Shown here one piece after another: positions 42,260 to 51,424 of a stretch of 64,000 bases of DNA (position 1 is the stretch's first letter; every line of letters begins with the position of its first letter). The position numbers and the translations under genes were made by a program. The notes below the pieces were generated by a model that saw nothing but the letters and a program-made list of their open reading frames with translations, was not told the origin of the DNA and ran no database searches. Source of the DNA: Pleomorphomonas sp. PLEO (lineage in GTDB: Bacteria > Pseudomonadota > Alphaproteobacteria > Rhizobiales > Pleomorphomonadaceae); NCBI RefSeq assembly GCF_041320595.1, contig NZ_CP166625.1:3470001-3534000 (forward strand), read 5' to 3'.

Positions 42260-43522
42260 CTAGCCGATCAGGATAGCCCTGATGTCGTTGACGTTGGTCA
42301 ACGTCGGACCGGTGACCACGGCATCGCCCAGCGCGCCGAAGAAGCCGTGGCCGTCATTTTCGTCGAGGGCAGTCTGCGCATTGACGCCGAGCGACCAGGC
42401 ACGGGAAAGACTGTCGGGCGTCAGGATGGCGCCGGCAATCTCTTCCTGGCCGTCAACGCCATCGGTGTCACCGGCCAGCGCCCAGACATTTTCGAGCCCA
42501 CGCAGATGCAGGCCGAGCGACAACAGGAACTCGACATTGCGACCGCCACGCCCCTTGCCGCGCACCGTTACAGTGGTCTCGCCGCCTGACAGAAGCACGC
42601 AAGGCGGGGCAAACGGCTGGCCACGTCGTGCGACCTGTCGGGTCATTCCAGCCAGAACGGCGCCGACGTCGCGCGCCTCGCCCTCCAGGGCATCGCCCAG
42701 GATATGGACGGCGAAGCCGGCTTGTCGAGCGGTGGCCGCCGCGGCCTCCAATGAGGCCTGTGGGGCTGCGACGACATGTGTCTCGCAGCCGGAGAGGCAC
42801 GGGTCGTCCGGCTTCACCGTCTCGCTGCGAGCAGCCGCAAGCAGCGCCTCGGCGGTGGGGGGCAGAACAATGCCGTAGCGGCGGACGATAGCGAGCGCAT
42901 CGGCCGAGGTGGTGGGATCGCCGACGGTAGGGCCGGAGGCAATATCGACAGGGTTGTCTCCGGGAACGTCGGAGATCAGCAGCGTCACAACCTTTGCCGG
43001 GTGGGCGAGGGCGGCGAGGCGGCCGCCCTTGACCGCCGACAGATGACGGCGGACGCAGTTCATTTCGGAAATCGGCGCGCCGGAGGCCAACAGCGCCCGG
43101 TTGATCGCCTGCTTGTCTTCGAGAGTAATGCCCTCCAGCGGCAGGGCGAGCAACGCCGAACCTCCGCCAGAGATCAGGCAGAGGACGGTATCATCCTGCC
43201 CGGCGCCAGCGGCGATATCGCAGATGCGGCGCGCTGCCTGAAGGCCCGCGGCATCGGGTACCGGGTGTGCTGCTTCGACGCCCTCAATGCGCTCGGTCGG
43301 CACGGCGTAGCCGTAGCGCGTCACCACCAGCCCTTCGATCGGTCCGTCCCAATGGCGTTCCACCGCTCGCGCCATGGCAGCCGATGCCTTTCCAGCACCG
43401 AGTACAATCAGCCGACCCTTCGGGCGGGGCGGCAGAAAAGGCGGAACGCAACGGTCCGGCTGGGCGGCTGCGATCGCCGCGTCGAACATGGAGCGGAGGA
43501 GGACGCGCGGATCGACGGACAT
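42260..43522 (-). CDS. Glycerate 2-kinase (MOFRL family)
   Basis: A 420-residue protein of the class II glycerate kinase/TtuD family. The N-terminal DUF4147 domain has LIVLGAGKASAAMARAVERHW and CLISGGGSALLALP; the C-terminal MOFRL domain has SGGETTVTVRGKGRGGRNVEFLLSLGLHL and ALAGDTDGVDG. Such enzymes phosphorylate D-glycerate to 2-phosphoglycerate using ATP. Older annotations call them hydroxypyruvate reductase. The ATG at 43522 follows GAGGTGAGG, ten bases after the nucleoside hydrolase stop; frame extension upstream would overlap that gene. This fits a final step feeding glycolysis in the cluster. Confidence 0.88.
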   Translation of the reverse strand: MSVDPRVLLRSMFDAAIAAAQPDRCVPPFLPPRPKGRLIVLGAGKASAAMARAVERHWDGPIEGLVVTRYGYAVPTERIEGVEAAHPVPDAAGLQAARRICDIAAGAGQDDTVLCLISGGGSALLALPLEGITLEDKQAINRALLASGAPISEMNCVRRHLSAVKGGRLAALAHPAKVVTLLISDVPGDNPVDIASGPTVGDPTTSADALAIVRRYGIVLPPTAEALLAAARSETVKPDDPCLSGCETHVVAAPQASLEAAAATARQAGFAVHILGDALEGEARDVGAVLAGMTRQVARRGQPFAPPCVLLSGGETTVTVRGKGRGGRNVEFLLSLGLHLRGLENVWALAGDTDGVDGQEEIAGAILTPDSLSRAWSLGVNAQTALDENDGHGFFGALGDAVVTGPTLTNVNDIRAILIG

Positions 43523-43532
43523 AGGCCTCACC

Positions 43533-44504
43533 TCAACCGAGTGAGCGGATGGCGGTCTTGTAGCTCTCCACAATGCCGGCAAAGTCGGCATCCGCGGCGA
43601 CCAATTTCGACGGATGCCCATCCCAGGCATTGGGGCCGAAACTATGTTCGTCGAGCTTCTGGATGGATTGGCCGATGGCGATGCCCTCGGTGACGACGCG
43701 GACTGGCCCCGAACGCAGGGTAAACAGGTCCGGTGCCACCAGATAAGCGGCGGCCGCCACGTCGTGCAGGCAACAACCATCCATCTGATTTCGCTGCCGA
43801 TAAAGGGCCTCATAACCGCGAGAGATATCCCAGAGGAAACGGCCGGCCTCTCCGCTTTCGGCCAGTTCCGCGGCATCATCGTGGCTTGCCATGCAGTGAC
43901 TGGTGACGTCGAGGCCGATGGCTGTCACAGGCCAGGCGGCTGTGAACACCTTGTCGGCGGCGTGCGGATCGTTGTGAACATTGGCCTCGGCCACCGGCGT
44001 AGCATTGCCGCGCCGGCCACCCCAGGCGAAGGCGCCACCCATGATCACCACGTCCTTCACCAGCGCGGCGATGCCGGGATCGCGCTCCAGGGCGAGGGCA
44101 AGGTTGGTCAGCGGCGCCACGGCAAGAATGGTGACCTTGCCGGGATTGGCCCTGATGATTTCGACGATCCGGTCAGCGGCGTGACCCTCGGCCGGCTCGG
44201 CTGAGAAACCCTCGACAACGTCCACGTCACCGAGACCGTCGTCGCCATGGACGAAGGTCGGCGCCCTCAGGCGCTTGATGGTCAGCGGCTGGGTAGCGCC
44301 GGAATAGACCGGTGCGTCGATGCCGAAGCGCTGCGTGAGGTAGAGAGCATTGCGAGTGGTAATATCGGTCTCGGCGTTGCCGAACACAGTGGTGATGGCG
44401 GCAAGTTTCAAACTCGGCTGCGCTTTCAGGAACAGCAGTGCCATCGCATCGTCGATGCCCGGATCCGTATCGAAAATGACAAGGTTTTTGTCCGTATCGG
44501 CCAT
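43533..44504 (-). CDS. Nucleoside hydrolase (inosine-uridine preferring type)
   Basis: A 323-residue enzyme with the calcium-binding N-terminal motif FDTDPGIDDAMAL (about 10-22), the FGNAETDITTRNAL segment, VTILAVAPLTNLALALERDP and KDVVIMGGAF, then NVHNDPHAADKVF. These place it in the nucleoside hydrolase family, cleaving the N-glycosidic bond of ribonucleosides to base and ribose. No signal peptide is present, so it acts in the cytoplasm. A ribosome site AAAGGAAT precedes the ATG. A 201-base gap separates it from the dehydrogenase gene, so it may have its own promoter; it is tightly linked to the kinase. Confidence 0.93.
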   Translation of the reverse strand: MADTDKNLVIFDTDPGIDDAMALLFLKAQPSLKLAAITTVFGNAETDITTRNALYLTQRFGIDAPVYSGATQPLTIKRLRAPTFVHGDDGLGDVDVVEGFSAEPAEGHAADRIVEIIRANPGKVTILAVAPLTNLALALERDPGIAALVKDVVIMGGAFAWGGRRGNATPVAEANVHNDPHAADKVFTAAWPVTAIGLDVTSHCMASHDDAAELAESGEAGRFLWDISRGYEALYRQRNQMDGCCLHDVAAAAYLVAPDLFTLRSGPVRVVTEGIAIGQSIQKLDEHSFGPNAWDGHPSKLVAADADFAGIVESYKTAIRSLG

Positions 44505-44705
44505 CGCCTATTCCTTTAGCGCAATCCTATGATCCAAGAGGCGAGCAATCGATCTTGGCCAGGCGTTATTTGCTCCGTCCAATTCCAAACTGGCACGGGG
44601 CCAATCGGTCTGCCGACGGCTCGCGCGCCAGCTTACATATCGTTTCAAGAGGAGGTAAGCCTTTTGCGCCGAGGGGACACGCCATTCCCCATGCAGCGGC
44701 CCCGA

Positions 44706-46085
44706 TCAGGCCGACGGCAGAATTTTGCCGGGGTTGAAGATGCCCTTCGGATCGACGGCGGTTTTGATCGCCCGCATCAGTGCAAGGCCAGCGTCACCGA
44801 ACTCTTCGCGCATGTAGTCGATCTTGCCTGAGCCGATGCCATGCTCGCCGGTCGAGGTGCCACCGACGGCGATGGCGTGATGAATCAGCTCCGCGTTGAT
44901 CGATCTGACGCGGGCAAGCTCGTCCGCGTCGTCTGGATCGACAGCGAACATGACATGGAAATTGCCGTCACCCACATGACCGAGGATCGCGGCCGTAGCA
45001 CCGGCCTTTTCGACGAGGTCGCGGGCGAGCGCGACAGAGGCCGCAAGCTCGGAAATCGGCACACAGATGTCCGTCGCCCAGCCCTTCGAGCCGGCACGGG
45101 CAGCAAGCACAGCGTAGAAGGCGTCGTGCCGCGCCTTCCACAGACGTGATCGTTCTTCGGGCGTCGTCGCCCAGGTAAAGGCGGTGCCCCCGAAATCGGC
45201 GACGATATCCTTCACGGTCGCCACCTGGTCTTCGACGCTCTGCCCAGAGCCATGAAATTCGAACACCAGCGTGTCGCCGCCTTCAAGCGTCAAACCGGAA
45301 AACGCGTTGGTGTAATCGACGAGCCGCTTTTCCATCAATTCGACGCGGGCGATCGGCACGCCATACTGGATGACGGCGATGGCCGCCTCGGCAGCGCTCA
45401 CAAGATCGGGGAAGCGACAGGTGGCGGCGGCAGCGGCCTCTGGAATGCCGTGAAGGCGCAGCGTTACCTCGGTGATGATACCGAGCGTGCCCTCCGATCC
45501 CACAAACAGTCGGGTTAGGTCATAGCCAGCAGCCGACTTACGGGCACGGCTCGCCGTACGGATCACGTCGCCATTGGCCAGAACAACGGTCAGCGACAGC
45601 ACATTCTCGCGCATGGTGCCATAGCGGACGGCGTTGGTGCCAGAAGCGCGCGTTGCCGCCATGCCGCCGAGGGTGGCATTGGCACCGGGATCCACGGGAA
45701 AGAACAGGCCCTGGTCGCGCAGATAGGCGTTGAGGTCCTCCCGCGTCACACCGGCCTCGACCGTGCAGTCGAGGTCCGCCGGACTAACCCGCAGGATCTT
45801 CCGCATGCGAGTGAGATCGAGCGACAATCCCCCCTTGGTGGCTGCCAAGTGGCCTTCAAGCGAGGTACCTGCGCCAAAGGCGATCACTGGAATATCCTCG
45901 GCAGCGCAGAGCCTCACGGCTTCGGCTACTTCTTCGGTATTCTCGGCGAACAAGACGGCATCGGGAGCGGCGATGGCGTGATGGGTTTCGCCGCCACCGT
46001 GCTGGGCGCGTAGCGCCGGTGAGCGGGAGAAGCGGTTGCCATAGCGGGCGCCGAGCGTCTTAAAAGCCGCGGAGTCTTCGTACAT
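44706..46085 (-). CDS. FAD-linked 2-hydroxyacid dehydrogenase (GlcD/D-lactate dehydrogenase type)
   Basis: A 459-residue flavoprotein. The FAD-binding PCMH half shows VIAFGAGTSLEGHLAATKGGLSLDL and PVDPGANATLGGMAATRASGTNAVRYG, RLFVGSEGTLGIITEVTLRL; the C-terminal oxidase domain shows GHVGDGNFHVMFAVDP and GEHGIGSGKIDYM. Relatives oxidise glycolate, D-lactate or D-2-hydroxyglutarate. No membrane segment is seen. The ATG at 46085 is chosen because sequence upstream belongs to the LVIVD gene frame. It lies 11 bases after that gene. Confidence 0.9.
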   Translation of the reverse strand: MYEDSAAFKTLGARYGNRFSRSPALRAQHGGGETHHAIAAPDAVLFAENTEEVAEAVRLCAAEDIPVIAFGAGTSLEGHLAATKGGLSLDLTRMRKILRVSPADLDCTVEAGVTREDLNAYLRDQGLFFPVDPGANATLGGMAATRASGTNAVRYGTMRENVLSLTVVLANGDVIRTASRARKSAAGYDLTRLFVGSEGTLGIITEVTLRLHGIPEAAAAATCRFPDLVSAAEAAIAVIQYGVPIARVELMEKRLVDYTNAFSGLTLEGGDTLVFEFHGSGQSVEDQVATVKDIVADFGGTAFTWATTPEERSRLWKARHDAFYAVLAARAGSKGWATDICVPISELAASVALARDLVEKAGATAAILGHVGDGNFHVMFAVDPDDADELARVRSINAELIHHAIAVGGTSTGEHGIGSGKIDYMREEFGDAGLALMRAIKTAVDPKGIFNPGKILPSA

Positions 46086-46096
46086 CTTATTTCCGA

Positions 46097-47347
46097 TCAG
46101 CCGCCGTATTCGATGATTTCGAGGCCGGCGTTGTAGTCGGTCGCGTAGATAAGTCCAGCGGCGTCGACGAACACGTCGGTCGACTGGATGACTCTGGGGC
46201 GGCCCGGCCGGCGATCGGTCATGACGGTCGGCGCCGCCGGCACCAGGGCGCCGGTTTCCTTTGGTCGATAGGGATCGGAGATGTCGAAGGCGCGAATGCC
46301 GGCGTTCTGCCAAGTGGCGAAGATCAGCGTATCGGAGACGAAGCTGCCGGGACGGTTCTCATGGAGGTTATGTGGACCGAAGTGGCCGCCTTTGTTGGCG
46401 TAGTCGATCTCGTCCGGCACCGGCAAAGTCGAGATGGAAATGGGATTGGACGGCTCACGGATATCGAACAGCCAGGTCAGCTTGCGACCGTCTTCCTCAT
46501 TGTCGAGGACCGCTTCATCGGCCACCACCAGAAGATTGCGCGCCACCAGCGGAAGAGCTGAATGAGTACCGCCGCCATAGGGCGGACACCAGTTACGATG
46601 GACGATGAGCTTTGGCGTGGAACGATCTGAAATATCAAGTAAAGTTAGTCCACCGTCACGCCAACAAGCGTAGGCGGTATCGCCGTGGACAAGGGCATGG
46701 TGCAGTGCCCAGCGCCGCCCCTCGGGCGCGCCGAGAACCTCGCCGGCAGCCTTGTTCATGCCCGGCAGCCACCACTTTCCGGCGATGAAAGGCTTCGTCG
46801 GATCGGCAAGGTCGATGGTGACGAAGATGTAGTCGGTAAAGCCCGGAAGCAGTGCCGAGGCGTAGGCCCAACGGCCACCGACATACCACAGGCGGTGGAA
46901 GCCGATGCCACCTGAATCGAGCTGGCCGATCTTCCTTGGCCGGTCGGGCTTGGAGATGTCGTAAACGGTCATTCCGGCCGTCCAGGCCTGTCGAGCCGCG
47001 GCGTCGGCGAAGGTCTCGCCCACCGACTTGGTGTAGTAGACCTTCTCGTCCTGGGAAACATCGACATCGGCGAACAGGTCGAGCGCGTTGATCACCAGCA
47101 GCAGGTCGTCATGCGCCTGGAGATGAATGTTCCAGGTATTCTCCGGCGCCGGGACATAGGTCACCTCGCCGGGCCGCTTGGGATCGCGCACGTCGACAAT
47201 CGAGAAGCCACGCGACCAGGGATGGCCGACATAGGCAAAGCCCCGATGGACCATGAGTTGCAGGCCGTCACTTCGGCCGCCGATATCGGAATGGCCGATC
47301 AGCTTCATGTTGCGGGAAAAGTCGGGGGGCAGCAGGTCGAGGCTCAT
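46097..47347 (-). CDS. LVIVD-repeat beta-propeller protein
   Basis: A 416-residue protein made of repeated beta-propeller units: GFAYVGHPWSRGFSIVDVRDPKRPGEV, MTVYDISKPDRPRKIGQLDSGG, LTLLDISDRSTPKLIVHRN and IRAFDISDPYRPKETGALVPA. This D-I/V-S/R-D-P pattern is the LVIVD repeat. No signal peptide is evident from MSLDLLPPDFSRNMK. No enzyme activity is known for the family. The ATG at 47347 lacks a good ribosome site; homology to the repeats fixes the frame. Its place between a binding protein and a dehydrogenase suggests a role in the same pathway. Confidence 0.82.
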   Translation of the reverse strand: MSLDLLPPDFSRNMKLIGHSDIGGRSDGLQLMVHRGFAYVGHPWSRGFSIVDVRDPKRPGEVTYVPAPENTWNIHLQAHDDLLLVINALDLFADVDVSQDEKVYYTKSVGETFADAAARQAWTAGMTVYDISKPDRPRKIGQLDSGGIGFHRLWYVGGRWAYASALLPGFTDYIFVTIDLADPTKPFIAGKWWLPGMNKAAGEVLGAPEGRRWALHHALVHGDTAYACWRDGGLTLLDISDRSTPKLIVHRNWCPPYGGGTHSALPLVARNLLVVADEAVLDNEEDGRKLTWLFDIREPSNPISISTLPVPDEIDYANKGGHFGPHNLHENRPGSFVSDTLIFATWQNAGIRAFDISDPYRPKETGALVPAAPTVMTDRRPGRPRVIQSTDVFVDAAGLIYATDYNAGLEIIEYGG

Positions 47348-47377
47348 TGGGCACCAGCGGAAAACAGGAAACGAGTT

Positions 47378-47400
47378 GGGCGTCGCTTCAGGCGACGCCC
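47378..47400 (-). terminator. Hairpin after the sugar-binding-protein gene
   Basis: GGGCGTCGC at 47378-47386 and GCGACGCCC at 47392-47400 form a nine-base stem with a five-base loop 26 bases after the binding-protein stop. There is no T run. Such structures often protect binding-protein mRNA and lower transcription of downstream genes. Confidence 0.6.
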
Positions 47401-47426
47401 CTTCGTAAGTGACAAGCGACGAAGAA

Positions 47427-48467
47427 TTACTTCTTCGGTGCCGGAATCCAGCTGGCTGTGGCGGCATCGGAAGCGCTGAAGGCGGGGAACTTCCGCTGCA
47501 GGTCCTCGATGGTCTCAATCTTGTTGTTCACAAGATCGTCGCGGGTGACCAGCGTCGGCTGAAGGAGAACCGAATGGCCGGGATCCTGGCCGGCGATGGC
47601 CAGAGATACGGCGCGGACGGACACTTCGCCGACCACGGCGGCATTGGTGGCGGCAGTGGCCACCCAGGCGCTATTCGGCTCGATCATCAGCTGGATGTCG
47701 GCGGTCGAGGTGTCGACGCCGTAGATCTTCACCTTGTCGGAGACGCCCAGTTCGTCGGTGGCGAGCTTGACGCCCTTGGCGAACTCATCCCACGGGGTGA
47801 AGATCACCGAGATATCCGGGTTGGCGCGCAAGACCGCCTTGGTCTGATCGGCGACCGAGGCCGGCACGGTGTCGTTGACCACGCCCCAGACAGCTTTCTC
47901 TGTCAGCTTGTGCTTCTCGACGAAGTCCTTGAACACGGCGTAACGTCGGTCGAGTGGCGCAAAGCCGGCGACATACACGGCACCGGCGGTGAAGCCGTCA
48001 CCCTTGTCCTTGACGGCCTGTTCCAGGACAAGGCGAGCCATGTCCTTGTCGCTCTGCTCGATCTGCGGGATCGCCGGGTTGTCGAGGTCGACGTCGTAGG
48101 CCACCACCTTGATGCCGGCGTCGAGCGCCTTCTGGGCAACGTCCTTCAGGACTTCCGGACGGCCGTTGTTGATGATGATGCCCTTGACGCCGCGATTGAT
48201 CGCTTGCTCGACGAGATTGCGCTCGGTGTCGTTGTCGTTGCGGGCCTGCGAAAGCGTCAGCGTGGCGCCCAGGGCCTCGGCTTGGCGCTTGGTGCCGGCT
48301 TCGAAGGCTTGCAACCAGTCGCCACTGCCAAGGAAGGAGACGACAGCGATTTCGACACCGCCCTTGTCGAATGGGGCAGGGGCGCCCGCCAGGCCTTCGG
48401 CGGCGACGGGAGAGACAAGGAGAGCGGCACCGACCGCGAGGCCGGAGGAAAGGATCGAGGTCTTCAT
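47427..48467 (-). CDS. Ribose-type ABC transporter substrate-binding protein
   Basis: A 346-residue exported protein with a signal peptide (MKTSILSSGLAVGAALLVSPVAAEG) and the periplasmic-binding-protein-4 fold: EIAVVSFLGSGDWLQAFEAGTKRQAEALGATL, GVKGIIINNGRPEVLKD, VAYDVDLDNPAIPQIEQSDKDMARLV and SVIFTPWDEFAKGVKLA. Ligands of this class include ribose, xylose and other pentoses or nucleoside-like molecules. It is the last transporter gene in the operon. The ligand cannot be deduced from sequence; the nucleoside hydrolase downstream hints at a nucleoside or N-glycoside. Confidence 0.9.
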   Translation of the reverse strand: MKTSILSSGLAVGAALLVSPVAAEGLAGAPAPFDKGGVEIAVVSFLGSGDWLQAFEAGTKRQAEALGATLTLSQARNDNDTERNLVEQAINRGVKGIIINNGRPEVLKDVAQKALDAGIKVVAYDVDLDNPAIPQIEQSDKDMARLVLEQAVKDKGDGFTAGAVYVAGFAPLDRRYAVFKDFVEKHKLTEKAVWGVVNDTVPASVADQTKAVLRANPDISVIFTPWDEFAKGVKLATDELGVSDKVKIYGVDTSTADIQLMIEPNSAWVATAATNAAVVGEVSVRAVSLAIAGQDPGHSVLLQPTLVTRDDLVNNKIETIEDLQRKFPAFSASDAATASWIPAPKK

Positions 48468-48503
48468 GGGGTTTCCGTTGCTGGGAGTTAAGGGATCAAG
48501 CGG

Positions 48504-49538
48504 TCAGGAGCGGGTACGGCCAAGGCCGTAGGTCATGGCAAGCGCGCCGACGAGCACGGCGCCCTTTACGAAATCCTGCGTGTAGTAGGGGGCGTTGAGC
48601 ATGGTGAGTCCGTTGAGCAGCACGCCGACGAACACCGCGCCAACAACCGTGCCGAACACGTTGGGCCGGCGGAGGCCGAGTACCGTAAACCCGATCAGCG
48701 AGGCAGCCACCGCGTCCATCATCAGCGACGAACCGGACGAAACGTCACCGCGACCGACGCGGGCGGCCACGACGATGCCGCCGATCGAAGCGAGCGTGCC
48801 CGAGATCACATAGGACAGCACCTTCATGCGAGCGGTCGAGACGCCAGCGAGGCGGGCAGCCAGCTCGTTGCCGCCCGTGGCAAACAGAAGACGGCCGGCG
48901 CGGGTGTGCTCGGTCAGCACGTACAGAACGACGGCAACAATCAACGTCAGCAACACAGGCACGGGGATGACGCCGCCAATGCTTGTACGGCCGATCGTCA
49001 GGAACAGCGGATCGTATTTGCCGAGAGCGGTGGAGCCATCCTCCAGGATCAGGCCAGCGGATATCGACCGGCCTGCAGTGGGGATGAGCTGCAGCCCGGT
49101 CAGGAGGAACATCATGGCAAGCGTCGCCAGCATGTCGGGGATACGCAGGCGCACAATCAGGAAGGCGTTGATAAGGCCGACAGCGGCGCCGAAGGCCAGG
49201 ACCAGAGGCACGGTTTCGAAAACGCCGAGCCGCCAGACGATCATGGCGTAGCTCGCCGCCATCACTGACGAAGCGGCGGTGGCGCCAACCGATAGATCGA
49301 AGCCGCCAACGGCCATGGAAATGGTAACGCCGGCCCCGAGGATCGCCACAACGGCCACGGCCTGCAGGATACTCATCAGGTTATTGATGCCGATGAATGC
49401 CGGCTGGGCGAGGGTGAAGCCAACCATCAAAGCGGCAAGCAGAATGAAGATCGCGCCGTTGCGAACGAGGTCACCGAGGCGGTGGACCGGATGAAGGCTG
49501 GCCGCCGGGGCCGGCACGGCATCGCTGTCGGACGTCAT
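48504..49538 (-). CDS. Ribose-type ABC transporter permease
   Basis: A 344-residue integral membrane protein with eight or more helices and the RbsC/BPD_transp_2 signature: ILGAGVTISMAVGGFDLSVGATAASSVMAASYAMI, then VPLVLAFGAAVGLINAFLIVRLRIPDMLATLAMMFLLTGLQL and GTLASIGGIVVAARVG with GSGSSLMMDAVAASLIGFT-like LMMDAVAASLIGFTVLGLRRPN. The ATG at 49538 overlaps the ATPase stop as ATGA; earlier in-frame codons would run through the ATPase gene. Confidence 0.93.
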   Translation of the reverse strand: MTSDSDAVPAPAASLHPVHRLGDLVRNGAIFILLAALMVGFTLAQPAFIGINNLMSILQAVAVVAILGAGVTISMAVGGFDLSVGATAASSVMAASYAMIVWRLGVFETVPLVLAFGAAVGLINAFLIVRLRIPDMLATLAMMFLLTGLQLIPTAGRSISAGLILEDGSTALGKYDPLFLTIGRTSIGGVIPVPVLLTLIVAVVLYVLTEHTRAGRLLFATGGNELAARLAGVSTARMKVLSYVISGTLASIGGIVVAARVGRGDVSSGSSLMMDAVAASLIGFTVLGLRRPNVFGTVVGAVFVGVLLNGLTMLNAPYYTQDFVKGAVLVGALAMTYGLGRTRS

Positions 49539-51010
49539 GGATGGGCTTCCTGAAAGTTGGTCGTTTCGCCAAAGGCGCTTGAAAGAGAATGGCCGTCGAG
49601 CGCCACGACGCGGTCGGCAACCTCGGCCGCCTCCTCGGGATCGGAGGTAGCTATCAGCGTGGCACGGTCGGTGTGGCGGCGAAGGGTGGCGATGATGTCC
49701 TGCCTGGCGCCGAGGTCGACGCCCTGGAATGGCTCGTCGAGCAGCAGTACACGGCTCGGCTCGGCCTCCCAACGGGCGATAACGGTCTTCTGCTGGTTGC
49801 CGCCGGACAGCGACCAGACCGAGGCGGCCGGTGAAGCCGCGCGGATGCCGAGACGGGAGATGGCACCTTTCCCCTCAGCGGTTTCGCGGTCTCCGAGGAT
49901 GAACCCCGATGGAAACCAACGCTCAAGATGGGGCAGGCTGATGGTGGCACGCACCGCCTCGCCAGGCCAACCGGTTGGCATCAGCGATGTGCGATGGCGG
50001 TCCTCGCCGGCCATGACGACACCGGCGGCAATGGCTTCGGCTGGATCGCGTGGGGCATAGCGCCGGCCGTCGAGCCACATCTCGCCGGTGGCAAAGCGCC
50101 CCTCGCCGAAAATGCCGGTAAGAAGGCGGCTCTTGCCAGCGCCGAGCACGCCGGTCACTGCGACCACTTCGCCGGCATGAAGATCCAGGTCGAAGGGGCG
50201 GGCATGCGGCAGCAGACGAATGCCCTTCAGACGGAGCACGGCCGGTCCGGCCGGCGGGCGAGCGTCGGGATGGGCGCTCGCTAGCGGCCGGCCAATCATT
50301 GTCTCCACGGCGGCGTCGAAATCGATCGGCCGGCGGAAACTGCCGGCGGTGCGTCCGCCGCGCAGCACCTCGACCCGGTCGGCCAGCGCTTCCAAATCGG
50401 CGAGGCGGTGAGAGATGTAAAGAATGGCAATGCCACGGGCTGCCAGATCCCTCAGCACGGCGTAGAGCCGCTGGGCCTCGGCCCCCGACAGACTGGCAGT
50501 CGGCTCATCGAGAATGAGGAGCTCCGCCTTGCGGCCAATGGCGCGGGCGATGGCGACCAGTTGCCGGTCGGCGGCCGAGAGATCGGCGAAGTCACGGTCG
50601 AGCGGCAGATCAAAGCCGGCCTCGTCGACGATGGCGCGCGCCTGCCGACGGACGCTGCGGCGGTTCAAAAAGAAGGGCGTGGCACGGTCGGCATAGCGGT
50701 CGATAAGCAGCGAGTCGGCAACCGACAGGCCGGGAATTCCGACGACGCCAGTCGATTGATGAACGGTGACGATGCCCGCGGCCGCTGCCTCGGCCGGGGA
50801 CCGGGGACTAAAGGGCTGATCGTGGAAGCGAATATCGCCGGCATCAGCCTGGATCACGCCGGACAGGATCTTCACCAGAGTCGATTTGCCGGCGCCGTTG
50901 GAACCCATCAGTGCGACGATCTCGCCAGCCTCAACGTCGAGCGAAGCACCAGCGAGCGCCCGCGTCGACCCGAAGGCCTTGAAGACATTGCGAAGAGAAA
51001 CAAGCGCCAT
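49535..51010 (-). CDS. Ribose-type ABC transporter ATP-binding protein (two-domain)
   Basis: A 491-residue duplicated ATPase. The first domain has MGSNGAGKSTLVKILSG and a degenerate signature (DLSAADRQLVAIARA), with LLILDEPTASLS as Walker B. The second has a loose P-loop (TGVLGAGKSRLLTGIFG), the proper SLSGGNQQKTVIARW and LLLDEPFQGVD. Such tandem proteins power RbsA-type importers. The ATG at 51010 gives MALVSLRNVFKAFG; a longer frame begins at 51109 without homology. It heads the importer operon; an imperfect dyad lies about 150 bases upstream. Confidence 0.94.
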   Translation of the reverse strand: MALVSLRNVFKAFGSTRALAGASLDVEAGEIVALMGSNGAGKSTLVKILSGVIQADAGDIRFHDQPFSPRSPAEAAAAGIVTVHQSTGVVGIPGLSVADSLLIDRYADRATPFFLNRRSVRRQARAIVDEAGFDLPLDRDFADLSAADRQLVAIARAIGRKAELLILDEPTASLSGAEAQRLYAVLRDLAARGIAILYISHRLADLEALADRVEVLRGGRTAGSFRRPIDFDAAVETMIGRPLASAHPDARPPAGPAVLRLKGIRLLPHARPFDLDLHAGEVVAVTGVLGAGKSRLLTGIFGEGRFATGEMWLDGRRYAPRDPAEAIAAGVVMAGEDRHRTSLMPTGWPGEAVRATISLPHLERWFPSGFILGDRETAEGKGAISRLGIRAASPAASVWSLSGGNQQKTVIARWEAEPSRVLLLDEPFQGVDLGARQDIIATLRRHTDRATLIATSDPEEAAEVADRVVALDGHSLSSAFGETTNFQEAHP

Positions 51011-51150
51011 CAGTTTGATCCGGTAAAGCCGGTCGCGAAACCGGAATGCCCGCCGATAGTATCGTTGCGCCACTGAGGCACAAAGCATGACGGGCGCGTT
51101 GTCTTTCAAGGAATGAAATTTGAATCCCGTTTTTTGGCTTTCTATAGGAT

Positions 51151-51172
51151 CTTGTACTCAATACACGACAAG
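51151..51172 (-). promoter_or_regulatory. Imperfect dyad upstream of the ribose-type importer operon
   Basis: CTTGT and ACAAG flank the 22-base dyad at 51151-51172, with partial inner symmetry, a pattern common for GntR-type operators. On the minus strand a CTATAG box lies about 19 bases beyond a TTGTCG box that overlaps the dyad, a possible promoter. Neither match is strong. Confidence 0.35.
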
Positions 51173-51312
51173 ACATCTCTGGTTGCGGTGATGTGACGTT
51201 GCGTGCTGGGCGTCAGCGACATGAAATGACTCCGCTGCCCGTCTCCGCCAGACAGTTAAATCCAGAATTCTCAATAAAATCAGTGATATCACGTATTCAG
51301 CCACCTTCAAGT

Positions 51313-51361
51313 CGTCCGGTTTTCCGGACGGTGTATCGCGGTCCGTGTCCGGAAATCCGGA
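51313..51361 (+). promoter_or_regulatory. Twin TCCGG-N4-CCGGA dyads, probable activator sites
   Basis: TCCGG TTTT CCGGA lies at 51315-51328 and extends one base further on each side (51313-51330). A second copy, TCCGG AAAT CCGGA, lies at 51348-51361. Centres are 33 bases apart, about three helical turns. Both lie about 80-115 bases upstream of the sigma-54 -12 element, the usual position for NtrC-family enhancer sites. Confidence 0.75.
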
Positions 51362-51424
51362 AAATCCGATCAGTCGATCCACGAATTAAATCGATAAAAC
51401 AAACGTTTAGCCGGCAGCTCAAGT

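Noticed and set aside
44591-44606. TGGCACGGGGCC upstream of the dehydrogenase stop, resembling a sigma-54 -24 element
   Set aside because: The -12 GC is missing at the required spacing; the downstream bases read CAATC.
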